Assembly (NCBI GenBank): GCA_900551515.1 | Contig: URWH01000092.1 | Span: 1-7,244, forward strand | Length of the DNA: 7,244 bases | DNA from: an uncultured Porphyromonadaceae bacterium | Lineage (GTDB): Bacteria; Bacteroidota; Bacteroidia; Bacteroidales; Muribaculaceae | Direction of reading: 5' to 3' | In this document: positions 1-5,116 of the stretch, piece after piece | Layout of the letters: each line of letters opens with the position of its first letter | Numbering within the stretch: the stretch's first letter is position 1 | The notes under the pieces: generated by a model | Told to the model about the DNA's origin: nothing | Databases searched by the model: none | Seen by the model: the letters and a program-made list of their open reading frames with translations, nothing else | Made by a program: the position numbers and the translations under genes

Positions 1-29
1 CTCCAAAACCCTCAATAAAGCGAGTTAAT

Positions 30-64
30 TTTGGAACACGGAACTGAACACCCTATTAATTTAA
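30..64 (+). promoter_or_regulatory. Possible weak promoter for the peptidase gene
   Basis: TTTG at 30-33 could act as a -33 element. AT-rich sequence at 54-64 offers only partial matches to the Bacteroidota -7 box TAnnTTTG (for example TAATTTAA at 57-64, with a spacer longer than usual). The position suits a short leader before the ATG at 84, but neither the match nor the spacing is convincing. The upstream gene is outside the window, so read-through from it cannot be excluded. Confidence 0.25.
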
Positions 65-83
65 CTGTAGAACCATAAGAATC

Positions 84-1340
84 ATGAAAACGATTAGAGC
101 TATTAAATGTGCCGCGCTGATTGGCCTGCTGTCGGTCAGCTCGGCTGTAGCTTCGGCTGCGGAATCTGTGCAGGACGAGATGCTTGAAACATTTGTGCGA
201 CTGGCCCGCATCAACAGTCAGTCGAGCAAAGACAGTGTCAGCACTTACGGTCAGCATCTCATGGCGCTCGAGCTCGAACGCACCATCAACGAGATGCTCA
301 AGGACAATCCCAAAGCCGGGTCGGTCTGTGTTTCGCCTACAAATTATGTTTATGTGACCATTCGCCCAAATATTAAAAAACCGGGCAATGTGCTGGGCAT
401 CTCCTGCCACCTCGATGTGACGCCCGAAGCTCCCGGCGGAAACATTGTGCCGATTGTCGACACTCTCGACGGCCACACCATAGTCCGCACCGACGGCACC
501 ACACTGCTCGGCGCCGACGATAAGTGCGGTGTGACCATTTCACTGCAGCTCATCAAGGAACTGCTCACAAACAAGAAGCTGAAACATGGCGAAGTGATGT
601 TTGCCTTCTGTCCCAACGAGGATGTGGGCCGCGCTGCCGAAGATATCGACACGATGTATTTCAATCCCGACATCATTTTCGACCTCGACGGCCCCGGAGG
701 CGAAGTGATCACAAAATCCAATTTCACAGCCCGCGGTGTCATAGTGAAGTTTATCGCCCGTAAGGCTCACCCCGGCGACGCAAAAGCCGAACGCCTTGGC
801 GATGCCGTGGCTGCCGCCGCTTCCTATGTGTCGTTCTTCCCCATCGACACTCGCCCTGAACGCACCGAAGGCCTCGAAGGATATATCCACCCCTGGGATT
901 TCGACGTCGACTCCATTACCGGCGATGTCACCGTGAATACTCGTGTGCGCTACTTCGACCCCAAAGAAGGCGAACGCTTCGACAGGCTTCTCAAAGATGC
1001 ACTGGCGAAGGTGGCTGCCGACTATCCCAACGTTGGTGTGAAAGTGTTGTTCGACGGCGTCCAGTATGATAATGTGGCACTGTCGCTCCGTCCCGAAGAT
1101 TTTGAACTTGTGGAGAAGGCTGCCGCAACCACAGGAAAGAAGTTCAGATTTGCCGATGAACGTGGAGGAACCACAGCTTCCATGTTTGCTGCCAAGGGGC
1201 TCAAAGGAGGTATGTGCGTCTTTACCGGACAGCATGAAATCCACAGCACACGCGAGTATGCCGACCTTCAGGAAATGGAAGAGTGCTACAACCTGATGCT
1301 CGAGATTATCCGCAATGTCCCGAATCTTCCGGCGCGGTGA
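84..1340 (+). CDS. Peptidase T-like M20 metallopeptidase with a signal peptide
   Basis: A 418-residue zinc aminopeptidase of family M20B. Peptidase T removes the N-terminal residue from tripeptides and is normally cytoplasmic. By alignment from memory to E. coli PepT, the visible active-site residues are H109 and D111 (HLD), D145 (LLGADDK), E179 and D180 (PNED), D202 (LDG) and H387 (HSTRE). Dimer-domain landmarks AHPG (228-231) and RTEGLEGY (260-267) are also present. All two-zinc ligands and the catalytic Glu therefore appear to be kept. Residues 1-25 form a Sec signal peptide: a K/R-rich start, a hydrophobic core at about 10-20, and an ASA cleavage site before A26. E. coli PepT is about 408 residues with no leader, so the mature part here is slightly shorter. 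The usual RGGTD motif reads RGGTT (360-364). The ATG at 84 is chosen because it gives the complete leader; no Shine-Dalgarno sequence is seen. It probably acts in the periplasm on peptides. The family call is firm; tripeptide specificity is inferred. Confidence 0.93.
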   Translation: MKTIRAIKCAALIGLLSVSSAVASAAESVQDEMLETFVRLARINSQSSKDSVSTYGQHLMALELERTINEMLKDNPKAGSVCVSPTNYVYVTIRPNIKKPGNVLGISCHLDVTPEAPGGNIVPIVDTLDGHTIVRTDGTTLLGADDKCGVTISLQLIKELLTNKKLKHGEVMFAFCPNEDVGRAAEDIDTMYFNPDIIFDLDGPGGEVITKSNFTARGVIVKFIARKAHPGDAKAERLGDAVAAAASYVSFFPIDTRPERTEGLEGYIHPWDFDVDSITGDVTVNTRVRYFDPKEGERFDRLLKDALAKVAADYPNVGVKVLFDGVQYDNVALSLRPEDFELVEKAAATTGKKFRFADERGGTTASMFAAKGLKGGMCVFTGQHEIHSTREYADLQEMEECYNLMLEIIRNVPNLPAR

Positions 1341-1386
1341 CTGATCGCGGTGCGTCGCCGCTGAAACCACAATATATAAATATTAT

Positions 1387-1425
1387 GCAGATGCGCCGGC
1401 TGAGCCGCGCTTCCGGCACATCTGC
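1387..1425 (+). terminator. Hairpin after the peptidase gene, possible terminator
   Basis: GCAGATG (1387-1393) pairs with CATCTGC (1419-1425). After one C/A mismatch, GCCGG (1395-1399) pairs with CCGGC (1413-1417), closing a 13-base loop. The stem lies 46 bases after the peptidase stop and 23 bases before the next ATG. It is followed by TTAACTTACTTAATC rather than a clean T run. It could be a weak terminator, a 3'-end stabilising stem, or a leader structure for the next gene. Confidence 0.4.
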
Positions 1426-1448
1426 TTAACTTACTTAATCTTAGCTCT

Positions 1449-2435
1449 ATGACTGAAAATGAATTGAATAAATTTAGGGATTATTCCTCCGAAAGGCTCA
1501 CCGAGGTTCTCGTTGACCTTTTCCTGCAAATTGACAAAGTGCATGAAAATGATTTTCAGGCCTATACTCACTTCTGCCTGACGGATCTCAGCGTCGGTGC
1601 CGGCGACAGGTTACATATTCAGCTCACAGAGTTCCAACGTCTCAACGTCGCCTCGCGCCATCAGAACTACCGCGATTTTGTTGCGATAGTATGCATGATA
1701 TGCACAGGCGAAGGTCCGGAGAGTTATGTGCCCGGCAAAATCACAAGCCCCGTGCTCAGCGAAATAGTGGCGACTCTCGGCTCTGGCTCCCGATCCGAGG
1801 GCGACCTTTTGTACAAACTCCGTCACGACTACACCGGCGGCGACTCATTCCGCGGCGACACCCGCAATACCGACGATGTCACCGGTCAGTCCGGCATGTC
1901 CGAACAGCAGGAGTGGGAAGATGACGAGGGGTTGCAAAATCCTATGGCCGAAAACATCTCAAACGTTGTGTCAAAGAAGAAAAAATCGTATTTCTCCTCC
2001 GTTCTCGGGCTCGTAGGAATGCTGGCCATGCTGTTTGGGAGCACCCTTGCTTATCAAACATGCATGGATACCCACACGGGCACCGGCACCCGGCTCACCG
2101 CCTCTGACATCACCATCGATCCCATCCCCGACCCGGCCCCCATCCCAGCAGATACTGTTCCCGACGTCGCTCTCGCTCCTGCTCCCGCCGAAACCGATAC
2201 GTCCACTCTCACTCCCGCCAGCGATGCTTACATCAATCTTGCTAACAGCGGCATCAAACATGATACTATATCATATATTGCGCATTATCCTGTAATGATG
2301 GTACCTTACAAAATAGGAATCCCCGCAGTCAGGGTGCCGATCTACATTCCCAGATATCCGGCGACACGTGTTCCGATGATAAAGGGGAGCAGCACACTTA
2401 TGGAATTACGCTACTTACGCCACTTACGTCTGTAG
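1449..2435 (+). CDS. Hypothetical single-pass membrane protein with proline-rich tail
   Basis: A 328-residue protein that I do not recognise. Residues 1-130 look like a compact folded domain of mixed helices, with no known motif seen. Residues 131-175 are polar and acidic (WEDDEG around 156-161), likely a linker. K176-K179 directly precede one hydrophobic segment at about 181-203, so the positive-inside rule predicts a cytoplasmic N-terminus and a periplasmic C-terminus. Residues 224-257 are rich in Pro, Ala, Asp and Thr (IPDPAPIPAD), a probable extended spacer. Residues 280-310 carry prolines every three to six positions among Val, Ile and Tyr (P281, 286, 292, 297, 301, 304, 309). The last residues (LRYLRHLRL) are encoded by a 9-base tandem repeat. 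It lies 108 bases after the peptidase gene on the same strand, with no clear promoter between, so co-transcription is possible. The layout recalls membrane-anchored scaffold or regulatory proteins, but no function is assigned. Confidence 0.75.
   Translation: MTENELNKFRDYSSERLTEVLVDLFLQIDKVHENDFQAYTHFCLTDLSVGAGDRLHIQLTEFQRLNVASRHQNYRDFVAIVCMICTGEGPESYVPGKITSPVLSEIVATLGSGSRSEGDLLYKLRHDYTGGDSFRGDTRNTDDVTGQSGMSEQQEWEDDEGLQNPMAENISNVVSKKKKSYFSSVLGLVGMLAMLFGSTLAYQTCMDTHTGTGTRLTASDITIDPIPDPAPIPADTVPDVALAPAPAETDTSTLTPASDAYINLANSGIKHDTISYIAHYPVMMVPYKIGIPAVRVPIYIPRYPATRVPMIKGSSTLMELRYLRHLRL
2406..2432 (+). repeat. Three-copy 9-base tandem repeat at the gene's 3' end
   Basis: Units TTACGCTAC (2406-2414), TTACGCCAC (2415-2423) and TTACGTCTG (2424-2432) run in tandem up to the TAG stop. 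The 9-base period keeps the reading frame and encodes the repeated LRY-LRH-LRL end of the hypothetical membrane protein. Confidence 0.75.
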
Positions 2436-2498
2436 CCTCTGATTTTCGCATCTGCTACATTAATTGGCGATAGCTGCAACCACCCCGACGTTGTTCCT

Positions 2499-2534
2499 CC
2501 GCCATACGTCCCGCCATACGATCCGCAATGTGTC
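2499..2534. repeat. 12-base tandem repeat, two close copies plus one degenerate
   Basis: CCGCCATACGTC (2499-2510) is followed directly by CCGCCATACGAT (2511-2522, 10 of 12 identical). A third segment, CCGCAATGTGTC (2523-2534), matches the first at 9 of 12 positions. No spacers or flanking palindromes are present, so it is not a CRISPR array. Confidence 0.7.
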
Positions 2535-2550
2535 TTGCCATGCTGCGAAC

Positions 2551-2580
2551 GTCCCTAATCTCCCCTAATCTCCCCTAATG
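2551..2580. repeat. Three-copy 10-base tandem repeat (TCCCCTAATC)
   Basis: GTCCCTAATC (2551-2560), TCCCCTAATC (2561-2570) and TCCCCTAATG (2571-2580) are contiguous near-identical 10-base units, close to one helical turn each. They end 35 bases upstream of the rplU promoter's -33 region. They could be a slippage product or a protein-binding array; the sequence alone does not decide. Confidence 0.8.
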
Positions 2581-2614
2581 TCGGAAGATGGGGCGAAAAT
2601 AATTGGGGAAAATG

Positions 2615-2645
2615 TTGGTGGTTAGCGGGAAAGTGATTATATTTG
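2615..2645 (+). promoter_or_regulatory. Promoter for rplU-rpmA (Bacteroidota type)
   Basis: TATATTTG at 2638-2645 is a perfect match to the Bacteroidota -7 consensus TAnnTTTG. A TTGG at 2615-2618 lies 19 bases upstream, close to the expected place for the -33 TTTG element. Transcription would start near 2652, giving a leader of about 95 bases before rplU. The leader contains a small palindrome, TTAAC-CT-GTTAA (2719-2730), and no strong hairpin. Confidence 0.75.
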
Positions 2646-2747
2646 CAGCCGATTTTTGCCGTGTTGGGCTCGAAGAAGCGCGCCGGAAGCTGAAAGGCAG
2701 ATGGCACCGCCCGCCGGATTAACCTGTTAAACGTATCAATTACAACA

Positions 2748-3068
2748 ATGTACGCAATTGTAGAAATTCAGGGACAGCAGTTTAAGGCTGAGGCCAACAA
2801 GTTCCTGTATGTTCATTATCTCGGAGAAGCCACTAAAGAAGGCGACACCGTTGAATTCAACCGTGTTCTCCTCGCTGATGCCGATGGTACTGTAACTGTA
2901 GGCGCCCCGACAGTAGATGGCGCCAAAGTGGTATGTGAAGTCCTCACACCGCTGGTTAAGGGTGACAAAGTGATCGTTTTCAAGAAAAAACGTCGCAAAG
3001 GCTATCGTCGTAAAAACGGCCATCGCCAGTATTTCACCAAAGTGTTAGTTAAAGAAGTAGTTGCTTAA
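2748..3068 (+). CDS. rplU: 50S ribosomal protein L21
   Basis: A 106-residue ribosomal protein (E. coli L21 has 103). It binds 23S rRNA in the large subunit and, from general knowledge, its rRNA contact is near L20. The start [15 protein letters not shown] and the basic C-terminal signature ([16 protein letters not shown], about 82-97) are diagnostic of the family. The ATG at 2748 gives the expected N-terminus with no extension. No Shine-Dalgarno sequence is visible; the upstream bases are AT-rich (ATTACAACA), as is common in Bacteroidota. It is the first gene of a two-gene operon, 21 bases before rpmA, behind a strong promoter. Confidence 0.98.
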   Translation: MYAIVEIQGQQFKAEANKFLYVHYLGEATKEGDTVEFNRVLLADADGTVTVGAPTVDGAKVVCEVLTPLVKGDKVIVFKKKRRKGYRRKNGHRQYFTKVLVKEVVA

Positions 3069-3089
3069 TCCTCAAAAATCTAAAAGACA

Positions 3090-3350
3090 ATGGCACATAA
3101 GAAAGGTGTAGGTAGTTCGAAGAACGGACGCGAATCGGAAAGCAAACGACTCGGCGTCAAGATTTTTGGTGGCCAGTATGCAAAGGCCGGCAACATCATC
3201 AAACGCCAGCGTGGCACAGTGCACCATCCCGGACTTAACGTAGGCATGGGCAAGGATCACACACTGTTCGCACTGATCGACGGTGTGGTAGTGTTCACGG
3301 AAGGCAAGAACGGTCGTCGTTTCGTCAACGTGACCCCGGCCGAAGCGTAA
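3090..3350 (+). CDS. rpmA: 50S ribosomal protein L27
   Basis: An 86-residue protein of normal length. L27's flexible N-terminus reaches toward the peptidyl-transferase centre and helps place tRNA. The protein starts [14 protein letters not shown], which is the mature form: there is no N-terminal extension of the kind cleaved in Firmicutes. The family signature is clear at about 39-61 ([10 protein letters not shown], then [12 protein letters not shown]). It follows rplU by 21 bases, the universal gene pairing, and is followed by a strong terminator 15 bases after its stop. In Porphyromonas and some relatives serS follows; here it does not. Confidence 0.98.
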   Translation: MAHKKGVGSSKNGRESESKRLGVKIFGGQYAKAGNIIKRQRGTVHHPGLNVGMGKDHTLFALIDGVVVFTEGKNGRRFVNVTPAEA

Positions 3351-3365
3351 GCTTCCACAACCATT

Positions 3366-3411
3366 GCGGCAGCAAGCGATGTCATCGAGACGCGCTTGCT
3401 GCCGCTTTTTT
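3366..3411 (+). terminator. Intrinsic terminator of rplU-rpmA
   Basis: A perfect 13-bp stem: GCGGCAGCAAGCG (3366-3378) pairs with CGCTTGCTGCCGC (3393-3405) around a 14-base loop, followed by six T (3406-3411). It starts 15 bases after the rpmA stop codon. Confidence 0.95.
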
Positions 3412-3550
3412 GCATCCCGGGGTGTCGGATCGCACTGATGAGGGCTGGCGGCTGGCGAGGGGCGCGTGAGGGCTGGGATGCGCCCGCGGCGTTAAGGACT
3501 TTATTGACTTGATTGACCTTAATGACTTTATGGGGAAAGCGGCCGGGCGC
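3412..3550. other. Convergent intergenic region between two terminators
   Basis: No gene is supported here. The GC-rich first half contains a 10-base direct repeat, TGAGGGCTGG, at 3439-3448 and 3467-3476. The AT-rich second half holds the four-copy 9-base array at 3492-3527. Confidence 0.7.
3492..3527. repeat. Four-copy 9-base tandem repeat (TTAATGACT-like)
   Basis: Contiguous units TTAAGGACT (3492-3500), TTATTGACT (3501-3509), TGATTGACC (3510-3518) and TTAATGACT (3519-3527). Each keeps the core GAC in the same position, with drift elsewhere. It is an AT-rich island inside GC-rich sequence. It has the same 9-base period as the array ending the hypothetical gene at 2406-2432. Confidence 0.8.
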
Positions 3551-3587
3551 CAAAAAAAGACGCCCTGCCGGAGGAGCGGCAGGGCGT
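3551..3587 (-). terminator. Intrinsic terminator of the aquaporin gene
   Basis: Read on the minus strand, an 11-bp perfect stem (3577-3587 with 3560-3570, core CGGCAGGGCG / CGCCCTGCCG) closes a 6-base loop. It is followed within two bases by seven T (the A run at 3552-3558). It lies 46 bases past the aquaporin stop. A smaller GCCGCC/GGCGGC hairpin (3597-3613) sits between the stop and this terminator. Confidence 0.93.
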
Positions 3588-3632
3588 ATGGGGTAGGCCG
3601 CCGGGAGGGCGGCTATGGGTTGTGCGGGATGG

Positions 3633-4382
3633 TTATTGCTCAACCTGGCATTTCTTGCAGCAGCAGTTGACGGCAAGACGGTAGAGCACGACTGCGAGGG
3701 CTGCGCCTGCGAGCGGGCCTACAACCATGATCCAGAAGTCGCCCCATGCACCTGCACCGTCGGAGAAGAGTGCGGGACCGAAGCTGCGGGCGGGGTTGAC
3801 TGAGCAGTTGTCGACGGGTATGCCCACGATGTTAACGAGACCGAGGCCGATACCGATGGCAAGACCGGCAAAGTTGCCTGCGCCATGCTTTTCGTCGGTG
3901 GCGGCGAGGATGATGAACACGAAGAACATCGTGAGGAGGATCTCAGCGATGAGAGTCATGCTTGCCGATGCTCCGGGTTGAAGCACGTTGGCTGCGAGTG
4001 TGCCGTAAACATTGTCGGTAACCACGCCGTTTTCAACGACTTTGGTTATGCCGCCGAAATTGTAGAGGTTGTCGGCTGCGCCGCTCTTGAAGATAAGCAA
4101 CAGGAGGGCGCCACCGATAGCGGCACCTACGAGCTGGGAGGCTACGTAGCCAAGAAAATCCTTGCCTGAAAGCTTGCCGGTGATGAACATGGCAAACGAA
4201 ACGGCCGGGTTGACATGGCAGCCCGATACATTGCCGATTGCATAGCAAAGGCAGATGAGCACGAGGCCAAAGCAGATGCCGATGCCAAGGCCGCCAATCG
4301 AGGGTCCGGCAAGAACCGCACTGCCGCAGGCTAAGAGCACGAGAAACATTGTGCCGAACATTTCGGCTAAATACTTCTTCAT
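3633..4382 (-). CDS. aqpZ: Aquaporin, MIP family, AqpZ-like
   Basis: A 249-residue six-helix channel of the inner membrane that passes water, possibly other small neutral solutes. Both MIP half-repeats are present: NPA at 58-60 (GCHVNPAVSF) and NPA at 196-198 (SVNPARSFGP). Hydrophobic helices lie at about 5-25, 32-52, 78-98, 142-162, 170-190 and 215-236. The start MKKYLAEMFGT and the LACGSAVLAG segment match AqpZ rather than the glycerol facilitator GlpF, whose second motif is NPARD. By alignment from memory to E. coli AqpZ, the selectivity-filter positions are F38, N184, C193 and R199. The usual His is thus Asn and the usual Thr is Cys, so strict water selectivity should not be assumed. The C-terminal tail has four cysteines in six residues (CCCKKC, 240-245). 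It is monocistronic, with its own promoter and terminator, and convergent with rpmA. Confidence 0.95.
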   Translation of the reverse strand: MKKYLAEMFGTMFLVLLACGSAVLAGPSIGGLGIGICFGLVLICLCYAIGNVSGCHVNPAVSFAMFITGKLSGKDFLGYVASQLVGAAIGGALLLLIFKSGAADNLYNFGGITKVVENGVVTDNVYGTLAANVLQPGASASMTLIAEILLTMFFVFIILAATDEKHGAGNFAGLAIGIGLGLVNIVGIPVDNCSVNPARSFGPALFSDGAGAWGDFWIMVVGPLAGAALAVVLYRLAVNCCCKKCQVEQ

Positions 4383-4421
4383 AATTCTTGAATTTTAGAT
4401 TATAAATGGTTTTGTCAATTG

Positions 4422-4429
4422 CAAATGTA
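4422..4429 (-). promoter_or_regulatory. Aquaporin promoter -7 box
   Basis: On the minus strand TACATTTG is a perfect TAnnTTTG -7 element, placed 39 bases upstream of the aquaporin ATG. No good TTTG lies at the ideal -33 distance, so the promoter may need an activator or be intrinsically weak. Confidence 0.65.
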
Positions 4430-4446
4430 ACATTTTTTGTGTTACA
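4426..4446. promoter_or_regulatory. Inverted repeat overlapping the aquaporin promoter, candidate operator
   Basis: TGTAACA (4426-4432) and TGTTACA (4440-4446) form a perfect 7-bp inverted repeat around a 7-base centre, 21 bp in all. It overlaps the upstream half of the -7 box and runs into the spacer, where a bound repressor would block RNA polymerase. A related 10-base direct repeat, GTTACAATCG, occurs at 4441-4450 and again at 4482-4491, 41 bases apart (about four helical turns), supplying a third half-site. The protein that binds is unknown. Confidence 0.55.
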
Positions 4447-4543
4447 ATCGACCTTTAGCCTGATTTATCTTCTTTTCTGAGGTTACAATCGTGATTGATT
4501 GGCGGGAATGGACAGTAAAAACGACTTATCGGCCAACGCGCCG

Positions 4544-5116
4544 TTATTCGGCAGGCTGTGCCGTTGCGTCCTGTGCCGGTGTCTCGGTCGGCTTCGCGGT
4601 TTGTTCGGGTGCGGGACCGTAGACCGGCGATGCGATTCCGGCCACCGAAGAGAGGTCGTTGTTGGTGATATTGCCGTTCAGCACTATGAGATCGGCTTCG
4701 CTCTCTTTGCCGTCCTCACTATAGATGAACAGGATTACCTTTGAGAAATTGCCGGGATTCTGAGTTGGCAGTGCGTAGATAGTGGTGGCTTCGCCATCCT
4801 CGCTTACGTTCATCAGCAGCTCGAGATTAGGCTCAGCCTTGACGAACTCGTCGAAGGCTTTGCGCACGCTTTTGGCCTGAGGATTTTCTTCGGCGCTGAT
4901 TACCTCTATAGAGGTGAGTTTACTGAGGAGGTTGCCCGAGATGGAGTTGCCGATAATCATGCTGGGCGATCTCATCATCGAAAGCATCGATGCCGATATG
5001 TAGACGTTTGATATTCCCGGCTGATCGGCGAGCGACGGGAAGGTGGCTTTCTGTGCAAATGCCGGGCAGAATGCAAGAAGCACGATGGCGGTAAGGAGGT
5101 TGCGTAGAGATTTCAT
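4544..5116 (-). CDS. Secreted DUF4252-family protein
   Basis: A 190-residue exported protein that resembles DUF4252, a Bacteroidota family of unknown function. Residues 1-21 are a Sec signal peptide (MKSLRNLLTAIVLLAFCPAFA) with an AFA site before Q22. C17 is preceded by Phe, which fits a lipobox poorly, so a soluble periplasmic form is more likely than a lipoprotein. The domain spans about 35-155. Landmarks are ISASMLSMM (40-48), LTSIEVISAEE (67-77), LELLMNVSEDGEATTIYA (98-115) and the closing LIVLNGNITNNDL (143-155). Residues 165-190 are a Pro/Thr/Ala/Gln-rich tail that is probably disordered. It is the last gene of a three-gene operon: its ATG overlaps the upstream stop as ATGA. The link to a sigma factor suggests a role in envelope sensing or as a product of the response. 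Its biochemistry is not known. Confidence 0.85.
   Translation of the reverse strand: MKSLRNLLTAIVLLAFCPAFAQKATFPSLADQPGISNVYISASMLSMMRSPSMIIGNSISGNLLSKLTSIEVISAEENPQAKSVRKAFDEFVKAEPNLELLMNVSEDGEATTIYALPTQNPGNFSKVILFIYSEDGKESEADLIVLNGNITNNDLSSVAGIASPVYGPAPEQTAKPTETPAQDATAQPAE

Larger units (their letters stand above)
2436..2637. other. Intergenic region upstream of the rplU promoter
   Basis: About 200 bases with no convincing reading frame on either strand. It holds two clusters of short tandem repeats (2499-2534 and 2551-2580). No T-run terminator for the preceding gene was found. A loose TCCCC (2571-2575) / GGGGA (2605-2609) pairing could form a weak stem. Confidence 0.6.

Noticed and set aside
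540..1370. Long minus-strand open frame (276 codons) opposite the peptidase gene
   Set aside because: The plus-strand frame encodes an unmistakable M20 peptidase with ordered motifs. The antisense translation shows no family features and arises from codon bias.
2035..2295. Proline/serine-rich plus-strand frame inside the hypothetical gene
   Set aside because: It is a shifted reading of the Pro-rich coding region. The main frame continues through with a membrane helix and a longer protein.
2499..2580. Possible CRISPR-like repeats
   Set aside because: The units are only 10-12 bases and directly adjacent, with no unique spacers and no cas genes in the window.
2652..2747. Structured autoregulatory L21 leader RNA
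   Set aside because: I found only a 5-bp palindrome (2719-2730) and no strong or familiar leader fold. A covariance-model search would be needed to reopen this.
3615..3803. Small Cys-rich plus-strand frame (62 codons)
   Set aside because: It is the reverse of the aquaporin's C-terminal coding sequence. It has no promoter and crosses a conserved gene.
4426..4446. CRP/FNR site at the aquaporin promoter
   Set aside because: The half-sites resemble TGT...ACA, but the total length of 21 bp and 7-base centre do not fit the 16-bp TGTGA-N6-TCACA or the FNR layout.
4505..4543. Terminator after the DUF4252 gene
   Set aside because: On the minus strand a CGGC/GCCG stem of only 4 bp precedes a T5 run (the A run at 4517-4521) by several bases. 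It is too weak to call.
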